Origin: Clostridium estertheticum
Lineage (GTDB): Bacteria > Bacillota > Clostridia > Clostridiales > Clostridiaceae
DNA: 64,000 nt
Assembly: GCF_026650985.1 (NCBI RefSeq)
Contig: NZ_CP086239.1
Location: 3,534,001 to 3,598,000 of the forward strand
Reading direction: 5' to 3'
Numbering within the stretch: position 1 is the first letter of the stretch; each line of letters opens with the position of its first letter. The notes under the pieces are model-generated. The model had not been told where the DNA came from and made no database searches. It was given only the letters and a program-made list of their open reading frames with translations. The position numbers and the translations under genes are program-made. Below, one piece after another: positions 24,560 to 33,077 of the stretch.

Positions 24560-24937
24560 CTACTTATCCCAAGACAAAACGCCTGTCACTTCTGCCTTTT
24601 CATATCTGTCTATTTTATAATTCAGTCTTTCTAACGTTTTTGTCATATTTTCCATTTTATTCATAAGCTTCTTATGAACTTCTACTAAAAGTTCTTTTCT
24701 GGATAATATGGTCGAGTCTCCTTGCTGCGTTAGTGCACAATACTCAATCAAGGTTTCTATTGGCACTCCAGCCAACCGCATGCATTTTGCGAGTTCAATC
24801 CATTCATAGGACTCTTCTGTATAATCCCTAACACCACTTTTCGTACGGTTTACATGTGGTATCAGTCCAATACGCTCATAATAACGCAATGTATCCTGTG
24901 AAATGTCAAATTTTTCACTTGCTTCGGTAATAGTCAT
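24560..24937 (-). CDS. MerR-family regulator, AdhR/NmlR-like (paralogue 2)
   Basis: FDISQDTLRYYERIGLIPHV is the winged helix-turn-helix and RTKSGVRDYTEES the wing region. The dimer helix ends in a short C-terminus EVTGVLSWDK with no large effector domain, as in AdhR/NmlR. Cys52 and Cys67 are kept while Cys44 of paralogue 1 is Tyr, so Cys52 is the best candidate sensor. It lies upstream of the FUSC relic and downstream of an aldo/keto reductase relic. It is likely one of the activators of the 19-bp-spacer promoters in this window. Confidence 0.93.
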   Translation of the reverse strand: MTITEASEKFDISQDTLRYYERIGLIPHVNRTKSGVRDYTEESYEWIELAKCMRLAGVPIETLIEYCALTQQGDSTILSRKELLVEVHKKLMNKMENMTKTLERLNYKIDRYEKAEVTGVLSWDK

Positions 24938-25007
24938 TTTTACTTTCCTCCAATCTCCGATATTTCAATATTTTAATAATAAGTTTTCTAGTGACTTGTA
25001 TAATTGT

Positions 25008-25152
25008 TTAATTTCCAAATAGTTTAACAGCCTGATTCATTTTATTAATAATATCCACACCAAATGGACAGTTTTTCATACATGCTCCACATTTTATGCA
25101 CTCACTTGCGTGGTGCTCTATTTTCTTAAAAACATCTGGCAAATTGTTTTTT
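25008..25152 (-). pseudogene. Ferredoxin-type aldo/keto reductase C-terminal relic
   Basis: The frame reads LPDVFKKIEHHASECIKCGA then CMKNCPFGVDIINKM and ends AVKLFGN-stop. CxxCxxCxxxCP is a 4Fe-4S ferredoxin motif found at the C-terminus of a class of clostridial aldo/keto reductases. The catalytic barrel is missing. The last 17 codons also survive at 14446-14511 beside the paralogous MerR gene. Confidence 0.8.
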
Positions 25153-25173
25153 TCCTTTTACAGCTGACATAAC

Positions 25174-25217
25174 AATACCCCCGATCATAGCATTGTTATT
25201 CTACAATTGGGGGTATT
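25174..25217. terminator. Probable terminator after cupin gene
   Basis: AATACCCCCGAT faces AT(T)GGGGGTATT across a 20-base loop. The stem is GC-rich; T-runs are modest on both sides. It lies about 70 bp beyond the cupin stop on the minus strand. A tautomer with other pairing is possible. Confidence 0.5.
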
Positions 25218-25288
25218 TTCGCAATGTCCATTTTTATTGATTCAGTTTAATGATATGGGGTTAATAATTTATAGTCTGTCCGTTTTAC

Positions 25289-25705
25289 TTATTTTAGCTT
25301 TCCGTACACTTCATCTGTAACTGCTTCTAACCATTCATTAGAGGCGCCTTCCGCAGGTACTTCCACTGCCAAGTGTGAAAAAGTACTGTCTTTTGCTGCT
25401 CCATGCCAATGCTTTACTTCAGGTGGAATGTTAACAACATCACCTGGATGTAATTCCTGTACCTCTTTTTCCCATTCCTGATACCATCCTCTTCCCTCTG
25501 TTACGAGAAGAATCTGACCACCATTATGATGAATATGCCAATTATTACGGCATGCTGGTTCAAATGTTACATTTCCAATTGGTACACCAGTAGTCGTAAG
25601 CATATTTAAATATGCCTGGCCAATAAAATATTTGGAAAACTTCTCTGGAAGTGGCTCTCCTTTTGGAAAAATTGCATTGTTATTTAAATCCTTTTTATTA
25701 CTCAT
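25289..25705 (-). CDS. Cupin-domain protein
   Basis: The cupin metal motif is clear: NNWHIHHNGGQILLVTEGRG supplies two His and a Glu-like position, and PPEVKHWHGA the second motif. At 138 residues it is a single-domain cupin of the type often found beside carboxymuconolactone decarboxylase-like proteins. Likely a small metal-dependent enzyme or binding protein acting on carbonyl compounds. It has its own MerR-type promoter 42 bp upstream and is also downstream of the decarboxylase-like gene. Confidence 0.88.
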   Translation of the reverse strand: MSNKKDLNNNAIFPKGEPLPEKFSKYFIGQAYLNMLTTTGVPIGNVTFEPACRNNWHIHHNGGQILLVTEGRGWYQEWEKEVQELHPGDVVNIPPEVKHWHGAAKDSTFSHLAVEVPAEGASNEWLEAVTDEVYGKLK

Positions 25706-25746
25706 ATTATATAATCTCCTTTTACAATAAAATTTACAACATAATC

Positions 25747-25777
25747 ATTCTACTACCTAGAGTTAACTTCAAGCCAA
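25747..25777 (-). promoter_or_regulatory. MerR-type promoter of cupin gene
   Basis: TTGGCT and TAGAAT are 19 bp apart with the dyad GAAGTTAACTCT in the spacer. It lies 42 bp before the cupin start. Confidence 0.82.
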
Positions 25778-25793
25778 GTAATAGCTTCAGCTT

Positions 25794-26555
25794 TTATTTT
25801 TCTATCTGAGTAGCTGCATTATTTACGCAGCTAAGTGCATTAAGACTTCTCGGATAACCTATGAACGGTAGGCACTGTGAAATAATCTTAATTAAAAACT
25901 GCTTATCATTACCAATCTTCATATTGGCTACAGCATGACTTGTAAGTTGTGACTCACAACCACCCTGTGCGAATAAGAAACAGAAAGTAATCATTTCGCG
26001 CTGTTTGTAATCAAGGCCGCTACGTGTATAATAATCACCAAAGCAATTATCAGCTAACCAATGATTGATGTGTCGTGATTCCTGTGGTCCTGATTTATAG
26101 AATTCTTTCATTCCATCTCCAAAGATGTCAACCTGTGCCTGAACTCCTTTTTCTAAACGATTTTCAGTTGTAGTATTTGACTGTCCTTCAAGTGGTAACT
26201 TAATACCCCTTGCTGTTAGTACATCATTAATACCATGAAGAAATGGTAGTACCCTTCCAATTCCGAGGTAAGCTACGGCCTGATATACAATTTCTTTCAC
26301 TTCTACTGGTGTTACTCCAAAATTAAGTGCAGCAGGTACCATTGCCTTGAACTCATCGATACCTTGACATCCAATTAATGTCGCAATAATTACCATCATT
26401 CTAGTATGATCGTCCAAATCATCCTGATTTACAACTTCATCAAATGTAAAGTTATCAAATCGCTCAACAAATTCTGGGTCTGTTTCTAATAACTTTGATG
26501 CATAGCCTGGAAACATCTTTTCATGATACTCTTTTGAAAAGTCTGTAATTGCCAT
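25794..26555 (-). CDS. Carboxymuconolactone decarboxylase-like protein (two domains)
   Basis: The 253-residue length indicates two CMD/AhpD-like helical domains. The first has LDDHTRMMVIIATLIGCQGIDEF and AALNFGVTPVEVKEIVYQ, the second LDYKQREMITFCFLFAQGGCESQLTSHA. Cys in the GCQ and GGC positions lacks the CxxC pair of AhpD, so peroxidase activity is unlikely and decarboxylase or carbonyl-related activity is more plausible. The ribosome site is AAAGGAGG. It lies between the DUF362 gene and the cupin, in a minus-strand series starting at the MerR-type promoter at 28407. Confidence 0.9.
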   Translation of the reverse strand: MAITDFSKEYHEKMFPGYASKLLETDPEFVERFDNFTFDEVVNQDDLDDHTRMMVIIATLIGCQGIDEFKAMVPAALNFGVTPVEVKEIVYQAVAYLGIGRVLPFLHGINDVLTARGIKLPLEGQSNTTTENRLEKGVQAQVDIFGDGMKEFYKSGPQESRHINHWLADNCFGDYYTRSGLDYKQREMITFCFLFAQGGCESQLTSHAVANMKIGNDKQFLIKIISQCLPFIGYPRSLNALSCVNNAATQIEK

Positions 26556-26623
26556 TTTTAATTCCTCCTTTATTTTGCTCCAAAAAGGATTGCAAGTTCC
26601 TCAATCATAGGCAGCAATAATTC

Positions 26624-27532
26624 CTAAATTGTATATAAATCATAGTTACGAGTTCCAACTCCAATTTCTTCTGCATATTCTACTGTATGAATTCCATGTC
26701 TAGACTCCATTCTCTCAATCAGTGCTTTTCCATCAGGAGCTGCATATACTAGATCAACACATGCTTGATCTAGTGCTACTGGATCTAAAGAAGCAAGTAT
26801 CCCAATGTCATCCATTTCTGGTTTTGCCGGATTAGAATCACAGTCACAATCTACAGATAAGTAATTCATAACATTGATATAAATAATGTTTTCTCCCACA
26901 TAACTGGCAACAGCTTTTGCAGCTTCAGCCATGGACTCTAAAAAATCATCCTGAGGTGTATTCATTGAAAATCCAGTCTTTTCCTTACCTGCACTATGAA
27001 TCAGACTCTTTCCCATAGAAGACGCAATTCCTATGGACATATTTTTAAGAACTCCACCAAATCCACCCATGGCATGACCTTTAAAATGTGCAAGGTTAAT
27101 TACAAAATCATAATCTGCAAAATGTGAACCAACCATATCTTCTTTTAGATGTTTTCCTCCAACAACTGGGATACTCATAGAACCATCTGCATCCATGATG
27201 TCAACGGTCGCAATCTCTGTAAATCCATGTCTTTCTACAACATGACGATGAGCCTTTGTGTCTCCACGTCCTCCACCATATGCAGTATTGCATTCTACAA
27301 TTGTTCCATTAACTGACTGAACCAATGGTGCAATCAATTTTGGAGATAGGAAATAATGACCTCCAGGTTCACCACTTGATATTTTGACAGCTACTTTTCC
27401 TGTTGCATTGCGATCTAATGCTTCGTAAATAGCCATTAATCCTTCTGCACTGATATCTTTTGTCATATATACCGAAGCTTTAGTTTGGTTATTACTGTTT
27501 TTCTTTTTTAATAATAATTTCATATCATTCAC
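26624..27532 (-). CDS. DUF362-domain protein
   Basis: Motifs VAVKISSGEPGGHYFLSP, NTAYGGGRGDT, INLAHFKGHAMGGFGGVLKN and DPVALDQACVDLV are typical of DUF362. Many relatives carry 4Fe-4S ferredoxin domains, but only CDCDSNP-like cysteines appear here. The function is unknown; relatives are thought to handle electron transfer or metal/cofactor steps in anaerobes. It has 302 residues and AGAGGAGTG as ribosome site. It lies between the flavoprotein and CMD-like genes, and probably depends on the MerR-type promoter at 28407. Confidence 0.88.
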   Translation of the reverse strand: MNDMKLLLKKKNSNNQTKASVYMTKDISAEGLMAIYEALDRNATGKVAVKISSGEPGGHYFLSPKLIAPLVQSVNGTIVECNTAYGGGRGDTKAHRHVVERHGFTEIATVDIMDADGSMSIPVVGGKHLKEDMVGSHFADYDFVINLAHFKGHAMGGFGGVLKNMSIGIASSMGKSLIHSAGKEKTGFSMNTPQDDFLESMAEAAKAVASYVGENIIYINVMNYLSVDCDCDSNPAKPEMDDIGILASLDPVALDQACVDLVYAAPDGKALIERMESRHGIHTVEYAEEIGVGTRNYDLYTI

Positions 27533-27586
27533 TCCTCTTAAATAATTGTTCGCGTATAAAAATTAGCTACTATATTAATGTTAAAA

Positions 27587-28219
27587 TTATCTTATAAAAT
27601 TAGTAAATATAGCAGTTTCTCGTTCTGGCATTTCTACACCATTCTTAAGACCAACTTCCTTGCATTTTAAGAAAAATGCCATATTTCTTCCAAGAGTTCT
27701 CATAATCTGAAGTCCTTCTATATCCTGTTTTACTTGCTCCGGAGTTGCGCCATGAACCATATTCCAATATTGTGATGAAACAATTGGCATCTGCATTAAT
27801 CCAAAATACTTATTCAATTGATCAAATGTTGCAGTTGTTCCTGCTCTTCTTGCTGATATGACACATGCCGCAGGTTTTAAATAGAACGACTGTCTTCCAC
27901 TATTAAGATCTGCATAAAATACTCTATCTAAAAATGATGTTATAGCACCACCTGCTGATCCCCAGTGTACTGGTGTTCCAAAAATAAATCCATCATAGTC
28001 CGCTGCTATATCAAGAAATTCATTTACTCTATCATCAAATACACATTTTTTCTTAGTAATACATACCTTGCAGGCAATACATCCATTTAAGGCTTTATTT
28101 CCAATCCAAAAAATCTCTGTTTCAATTCCTTCCTTGTTCAATGTTTCTGCAACTTCTGTTAATGCTGTGTAAGTGCATCCTTCTTTATGTGGGCTTCCAT
28201 TTACTAATAATACCTTCAT
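27587..28219 (-). CDS. Flavodoxin-fold NAD(P)H oxidoreductase / Fe-S flavoprotein type
   Basis: MKVLLVNGSPHKEGCTYTAL is the FMN loop, GCIACKVCITKKKCVFDD the four-cysteine cluster, and TPVHWGSAGGAITSFLDRVFY the flavin-ring loop. It is a close paralogue of 17381-18010 and has the same SSQYWNMVHGATPEQV region. It is the first gene after the MerR-type promoter at 28407, heading the series flavoprotein, DUF362, CMD-like. This placement supports a role in electrophile or quinone reduction. Confidence 0.9.
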   Translation of the reverse strand: MKVLLVNGSPHKEGCTYTALTEVAETLNKEGIETEIFWIGNKALNGCIACKVCITKKKCVFDDRVNEFLDIAADYDGFIFGTPVHWGSAGGAITSFLDRVFYADLNSGRQSFYLKPAACVISARRAGTTATFDQLNKYFGLMQMPIVSSQYWNMVHGATPEQVKQDIEGLQIMRTLGRNMAFFLKCKEVGLKNGVEMPERETAIFTNFIR

Positions 28220-28406
28220 TTTATCAATTCCTCTCTTTTTATTAAATAGTTCATTACAAACAGTTAAATATTTCTTTATACTTTAATACTACATAAAAAT
28301 TATTCTTTATTTAAAAAAATAATCTTTATTGGTTCGTTTTAATTTTTCTATTACTCATTGTATTTATCATTTCTTTTCTATATTTTATATTTTTGATACT
28401 ATATAT

Positions 28407-28437
28407 AGCCTACCACTTAGAGTGCACTCCAAGTCAA
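28407..28437 (-). promoter_or_regulatory. MerR-type promoter of flavoprotein-DUF362-CMD series
   Basis: TTGACT and TAGGCT are 19 bp apart; the spacer dyad is GGAGTGCACTCT. The leader to the first ATG is about 185 bases and holds no gene. Confidence 0.85.
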
Positions 28438-28527
28438 GCCATTTTAGTTATGAAATTTATTTATTAAAACTAATCAGTAATATGTTACTCCAATATAGAT
28501 GCCCCTAATTGATAGATAAGAAAAATC

Positions 28528-28917
28528 CTATGGTCGACTCGTCAAAATTCCAATAGCTAAAAGTTGTTTGCATGAATAACTTTGAACTGATATCCAAATC
28601 AAAAAGGATTTAATTCCATATACCACAATACCAAGTGTTGTGAGACGTTTAATAATTGTTACTATAATATTTTTATCAGTATGCCCAGTTATTTTTGTTG
28701 TCATATTAATAAGCATTTGCCAATGCATACCAAAATGTACAGACATAAATACTAATCCCCATGTAGCTGCAAATGTATGTAACCCACGTACCGCAAATCC
28801 ACCACTTATTTTAAGAAATGCAAACACATCTTTTGATATCATAATTCCTGTTATCATCAAAAGTATCATCGGTGATAACATAAGCGCATTTACCACTGTG
28901 CTTATAATACGGCGCAA
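28528..28917 (-). pseudogene. DUF4405 cytochrome-b-like membrane protein, damaged
   Basis: ALMLSPMILLMITGIMISK and RGLHTFAATWGLVFMSVHFGMHW resemble DUF4405 (flavinylation-associated, cytochrome b561-like), with His residues placed to hold heme. No good start exists; only TTG at 28917 opens the frame and no ribosome site is clear. After YGIKSFLIWI the C-terminus departs from the family, suggesting a frameshift or truncation. Probably non-functional. Confidence 0.6.
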
Positions 28918-29018
28918 ATTATATGTTAACTGAATAAAACATAATCATTTACATTCCAAATTAATTAACCATAAATTTTTCATAAGAAACAAAAAATTTA
29001 TGTCTAATCCATAAAAAT

Positions 29019-29060
29019 GCCCCATAGAGTGACTTTTTTAAATTGTCTACTCTATGGGGT
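29019..29060 (-). terminator. Terminator after secreted hydrolase gene
   Basis: ACCCCATAGAGT pairs with ACTCTATGGGGC across a loop of about 18 bases, followed on the minus strand by ATTTTTAT. It lies 10 bp beyond the stop codon at 29070. Confidence 0.85.
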
Positions 29061-29069
29061 ACATTTTCT

Positions 29070-30185
29070 TTATTTTTTATTCAAGTATTTATTGAAAAAC
29101 TCCGTGAGTTTATCGAACGGAATTAGATCTGTACGATCATAAAGATCAACATGCCCGGCATTTGGAACAAGATACAATTCTTTCGGTTCAGCAGCTTTTG
29201 CATAAGCGTCCTTACTGAATTCGATCGAATGAGCCTCTGTACCAGTAATGAAAAGTAATGGACGCGGTGAAATTGTTTCAATATCATTGAACGGATAGAA
29301 ATTCATGAATTTCATATTACTCGTAAGCGTCGGATGCGTAGTTGTATTAGCAGATCCTCTGGAAGTGCGATAAAAATCGTAAAATTCCTTAGCAATTGGC
29401 GAAGATTTTTCATCGATTGTTTCCTGTGTACCGCTTGTATATTCCTTCTTACCGCCTGCATATTCGATATCACGCTGATGTGCTGCATCTGCGATAACCT
29501 TTTTACGCTGCTCTAACGTCTGGCTGTGATTCAATGCATTTCGATTTACACTTCCCATATCATACATGCTGACCGTAGCAACCGCCTTCATACGTGGATC
29601 AATTTTAGCTTCACTGATGGCAAAACTACCACTGCCACAGATACCGATGACTCCAATGTTCTCACGGTCTACATATGGCATTGTATCAAGAAAATCAATA
29701 GCGGCGCTGAAATCATCCGCATAAATGTCCGGTGAAACACTGTTACCAGGTTTTCCTTCACTGTCCCCCCAGAAGGACATATCGAACGAAATCGTTACAT
29801 ATCCCTTCTCTGCCATTTTTTGAGCATAAAGATTTGCACTTTGCTCTTTTACTGCGCCCATAGGATGTCCGACAATGATGGCTGAATGTTTTTTGCTTTT
29901 ATCCAAGTTCTTTGGCACAAACAAATTACCAGCTACCTTCATATTGTAAATGTTATGAAACGTAACTTTCTTAACATCTACTTTGTTGCTCTTGTAAAAG
30001 TTGTCTGCACCGCGGGACATATCGCCTGCTGGCAGGCTCACTGGCAGTTTCTTAACCGCTTTAATTTGTGGATGTTTCACATGTTGCGCCGCCAAAGCAA
30101 CTGCAGCACCACCGCCCACAATTGTAAGTGAAAGTCCCAACATAATAGTTTTTGCTAATTTATTACTAAAAAGCTTCATTTTCAT
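29070..30185 (-). CDS. Secreted dienelactone-hydrolase-like alpha/beta hydrolase
   Basis: The N-terminus MKMKLFSNKLAKTIMLGLSL followed by GGGAAVALAAQH is a signal peptide. The hydrolase core has IVGHPMGAVKE, FDMSFWGDSEG and GVIGICGSGSFAISEAK, where the elbow carries Cys/Ser in the DLH-like arrangement. LFITGTEAHSIEFS and NAGHVDLYD supply the acid and His. The protein (371 aa) should act outside the membrane on ester or lactone bonds. AGGAG precedes the ATG by 7. The MerR-type promoter at 30519 is the only promoter seen upstream, with a long leader. Confidence 0.88.
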   Translation of the reverse strand: MKMKLFSNKLAKTIMLGLSLTIVGGGAAVALAAQHVKHPQIKAVKKLPVSLPAGDMSRGADNFYKSNKVDVKKVTFHNIYNMKVAGNLFVPKNLDKSKKHSAIIVGHPMGAVKEQSANLYAQKMAEKGYVTISFDMSFWGDSEGKPGNSVSPDIYADDFSAAIDFLDTMPYVDRENIGVIGICGSGSFAISEAKIDPRMKAVATVSMYDMGSVNRNALNHSQTLEQRKKVIADAAHQRDIEYAGGKKEYTSGTQETIDEKSSPIAKEFYDFYRTSRGSANTTTHPTLTSNMKFMNFYPFNDIETISPRPLLFITGTEAHSIEFSKDAYAKAAEPKELYLVPNAGHVDLYDRTDLIPFDKLTEFFNKYLNKK

Positions 30186-30518
30186 AATAATCTCCTCTTT
30201 CTTTTATTGATTACATATTTATTTTATTAATATTCATCTTTTTTTCATTCCTTTATTTTACAATCAATGTCTTAATTTCAAAAATATCACCTCCTTACTT
30301 TTCGTGAATTTGATAAGCAATAATTTTTGTGTTTCCATAATATGAGAAATATCTTTATTGCCTGTTTTTATCGTTATATAATAATTACTTTTCATAAAAG
30401 TGCAGACATGATTGATTCAGCACAACAGTTAATTGCTCGCCTTGGTTTAATATTTCCAATATTTTAAAATGCTCCAAATCTGTCAATTGAATCAGTTCTG
30501 TTATCTATGTACTACTAC
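30186..30518. other. Leader/spacer with possible relic
   Basis: This gap lies between the MerR-type promoter and the secreted hydrolase. A minus-strand frame (30385-30490) reads LTDLEHFKILEILNQGEQLT and ends in YEK-stop, a plausible protein tail with no start. I could not assign it. No ribosome site or hairpin stands out otherwise. Confidence 0.35.
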
Positions 30519-30549
30519 AGTTTAAAGCTTAAAGTTAACTTTAAGTCAA
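30519..30549 (-). promoter_or_regulatory. MerR-type promoter of secreted hydrolase
   Basis: TTGACT and TAAACT are 19 bp apart. The spacer holds the perfect 18-bp palindrome CTTAAAGTTAACTTTAAG, the clearest form of the dyad in the window. It resembles the CTTAAAG/CTTTAAG inverted repeat described for AdhR-controlled promoters. Confidence 0.88.
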
Positions 30550-30572
30550 GTCTTTTTTCAGAAAAAATATAA

Positions 30573-30608
30573 GAGGCTATGTTTTCTAAAAAAGAAAAAC
30601 ATAGCCTC
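30573..30608. terminator. Bidirectional terminator between redox genes
   Basis: GAGGCTATGTTTT pairs with AAAAACATAGCCTC; A- and T-tracts flank both sides. It closes the minus-strand series ending at 30693. Confidence 0.85.
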
Positions 30609-30692
30609 CTATACTTTTGCCTGATGCAGTACTTAAAAAGACAGGAGAAAATCACTTCCGCCCAGTCCGTGGCGTATGAGGACGCACACGGA

Positions 30693-31745
30693 TTAATGTA
30701 GACTGTTACTTTTAAACTTCGCTTTCAATTGTACCGGACACTTCTCCCCATCTGTAAACCATTGACAGTTACGGCATTCAAAGCAGGGCTTGTAATTGCT
30801 GTCTTTTAATGACCTTTCGATAAAGCTGGCATCAGCTAAAAACGGCTTCCCATATGCCGCGAAATCGCAGTAGTTACTTTCAATCAGCACATTGCCTCTA
30901 CCCAGTGTCCTAATGTTATTTACGCAGATAACAGGAATTTTTACATATTTTTTGACATAGCCGCCAGTATAAACCGTTTCATTATACTGAAAATCTGAGG
31001 GAAGTTTTAGCTTTCTTTCTCGTGGTATACCTGTAGACACATGCAGCATATCAACCCCTATCTCTTCCAGTTTTTGTGCAGTCTGTACGTCTGCATCCAA
31101 GCTATCCCCCCAGCCCATCCGATAGGATACGATGAAACAATCTCCAGCAAAGCTCTTAATTCCCTCCGTGATTTCCTTCACTAAAGTCAGCCTTCCGGTC
31201 AAATCGCCGCCATAACTATCCTGACGCTTATTGGACTCTGAAGATGCCATCATGTTCAGAAAAAAAGAATGTGCTCCATGCAGTTCAATTCCATCAAGGC
31301 CAGCCCTTTTGCAGATTTCTGCCCCCCTGATAAACTCATCTCTGATTTTGATTAAATCTTTTTTAGTCAGCTTATTAATATCTCTGGAATTGTCGTCATA
31401 AAAACCAAAACCAGGAAGAGCAAGCTGTGCAAAAAAAACGGTTCCGTTTTTATGGTAAGCTTCGGCTATTTTACTCAGATATCCGACATGCTGGTCGGAG
31501 TAGACGCCAGCCCCGCCAGATGTACCACCAGCCTTACTTGATGTATTACAGTCAGCCGATACAGAAAGTGCTTGACTGATGATTAGCCCAATTTTTTTAT
31601 CGGCTCTGCTCAAATAGTCATTCATAAGTTTTTCACCCATACTTCCCTCATAGCTCGGAAAACCAAAGCGTACAAGAGGGGCCATAACTATCCTATTACT
31701 AAATGATATATTTTTTACTTGAAAGGAATTAAGAATATTTGACAT
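30693..31745 (-). CDS. NADH:flavin oxidoreductase (old yellow enzyme family)
   Basis: NRIVMAPLVRFGF starts the FMN barrel, GLIISQALSVS and FFAQLALPGFGF follow, and DGIELHGAHSFFLNMM with SNKRQDSYGGDLTGR is the family signature. The C-terminus has PCFECRNCQWFTDGEKC, a four-cysteine cluster that may hold a metal. At 350 residues it is the short, single-domain type. These enzymes reduce alpha,beta-unsaturated carbonyls and nitro compounds, consistent with electrophile detoxification. It follows the MalY-like gene on the same strand with a 114-bp gap. Confidence 0.92.
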   Translation of the reverse strand: MSNILNSFQVKNISFSNRIVMAPLVRFGFPSYEGSMGEKLMNDYLSRADKKIGLIISQALSVSADCNTSSKAGGTSGGAGVYSDQHVGYLSKIAEAYHKNGTVFFAQLALPGFGFYDDNSRDINKLTKKDLIKIRDEFIRGAEICKRAGLDGIELHGAHSFFLNMMASSESNKRQDSYGGDLTGRLTLVKEITEGIKSFAGDCFIVSYRMGWGDSLDADVQTAQKLEEIGVDMLHVSTGIPRERKLKLPSDFQYNETVYTGGYVKKYVKIPVICVNNIRTLGRGNVLIESNYCDFAAYGKPFLADASFIERSLKDSNYKPCFECRNCQWFTDGEKCPVQLKAKFKSNSLH

Positions 31746-31859
31746 ATAATCACTCTCCTATAAAATAATTAATGAAAAAAAGAGGAATAACTATTCTGAC
31801 ACGCATTCCTTTGAACTAACCAGCTTAATTCACATATATAAATAATCTATTATCACCTT

Positions 31860-33035
31860 TTATTCCCATAAACTTTTTTTAAATAATTCAATTCCTTTTT
31901 TTAGACGTGTAAGACCGTCTTCAAGCCGTTCTCTTGGACATGCCATATTGATTCGAATAAAGCCTCTTCCAGTTTCCCCATAGGCTTCTCCTTTTGAAAC
32001 ATATAATCCGACTTCACTTAGTAGAAGCTTGCACAGACAGGTCGTATCCTGTGTAATTCCACTACAGTCAATCCACAACAGATACGTTGCATGGGCAGGC
32101 ACTAGATATAATTCTGGCAGCTCAGTTTCTATGAACTTCTCTGCAAACTTTCTGTTTTCTTCTATATAAGAACGGAGTTCCTTCAGCCACTTTTCTCCTT
32201 TAGTAAATGCCGCAATTGTCGCTTCCATGGCTATTGCATTTGGCTCAGCTACTTCATCTGTATTCAATGCCTTATTCATTTTGTGCCTAATCACCTCATC
32301 AGGAACTACAACTGCTGCGGTTTGTAATCCTGCTATGTTGAATGCTTTTGTCGGTGCAATACAGGTAATGCTATTCTTTGCACATATTTCCGAAACAGAT
32401 GCAAACGGGATATAATCATGCTGTGTATCTGTCAAATCACAATGAATCTCATCTGAAACAACAAGAACATGATGTTTGTAGCACAATTCCCCCATCCTCT
32501 CCAATGTGTCTTTATTCCATATTTCACCTATTGGATTGTGAGGATTACAGAGAATCATCATAGTTGTTTTTGGATTTGAAAGTTTGTTTTCTAAATCTAT
32601 AAAATCAATGCTGTATTGTTTTCCATCGTACAGCAGTTTATTTTCCACAATATTTCTGCCATTATTCACAATAGAATTAAAAAATATATTGTAAACAGGT
32701 GTCTGCACCAGCACGTTTTCTCCTACTGATGTCATTTTTCTAACTGCACTAGAAATTGCAGGCACAACTCCTGTACAAAAAATCAGCCATTCTTTATCTA
32801 TCTTAAAATCATGCCTTCTTTCCCACCAGTTACTTAAAGCATTGTACCAAGCATCTGGCACAATGGTATAACCTAATATACCCTTACATACCTTTTCCTG
32901 AATTGCTTCTATTATCTCCGGCGCTGTCTTAAAATCCATGTCTGCTACCCACATTGGAATCACATTTTCATCAACATCCCATTTTAGGGAATTGGTATTA
33001 CGCCTGTCTGTTAATGCTCCAAAATCATACCGCAT
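31860..33035 (-). CDS. MalY/PatB-family PLP C-S lyase / aminotransferase
   Basis: IPMWVADMDFKTAPEI and LGYTIVPDAWYNALSNWW are MalY/PatB signatures. PLP contacts include NPHNPIG (164-170), SDEIHCD (Asp195), and Lys230 in APTKAFNIAGLQ. At 391 residues it is complete. Family members cleave cystathionine or other cysteine conjugates, releasing thiols. In an electrophile-stress context a role in cysteine S-conjugate processing is plausible. It starts 42 bp after the MBL-fold gene and precedes the old-yellow-enzyme gene, so the three may be co-transcribed. Confidence 0.92.
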   Translation of the reverse strand: MRYDFGALTDRRNTNSLKWDVDENVIPMWVADMDFKTAPEIIEAIQEKVCKGILGYTIVPDAWYNALSNWWERRHDFKIDKEWLIFCTGVVPAISSAVRKMTSVGENVLVQTPVYNIFFNSIVNNGRNIVENKLLYDGKQYSIDFIDLENKLSNPKTTMMILCNPHNPIGEIWNKDTLERMGELCYKHHVLVVSDEIHCDLTDTQHDYIPFASVSEICAKNSITCIAPTKAFNIAGLQTAAVVVPDEVIRHKMNKALNTDEVAEPNAIAMEATIAAFTKGEKWLKELRSYIEENRKFAEKFIETELPELYLVPAHATYLLWIDCSGITQDTTCLCKLLLSEVGLYVSKGEAYGETGRGFIRINMACPRERLEDGLTRLKKGIELFKKSLWE

Positions 33036-33077
33036 ACTTTATCCCTCCATTCCTTCTAATTTCATAAGCTTGTACAA

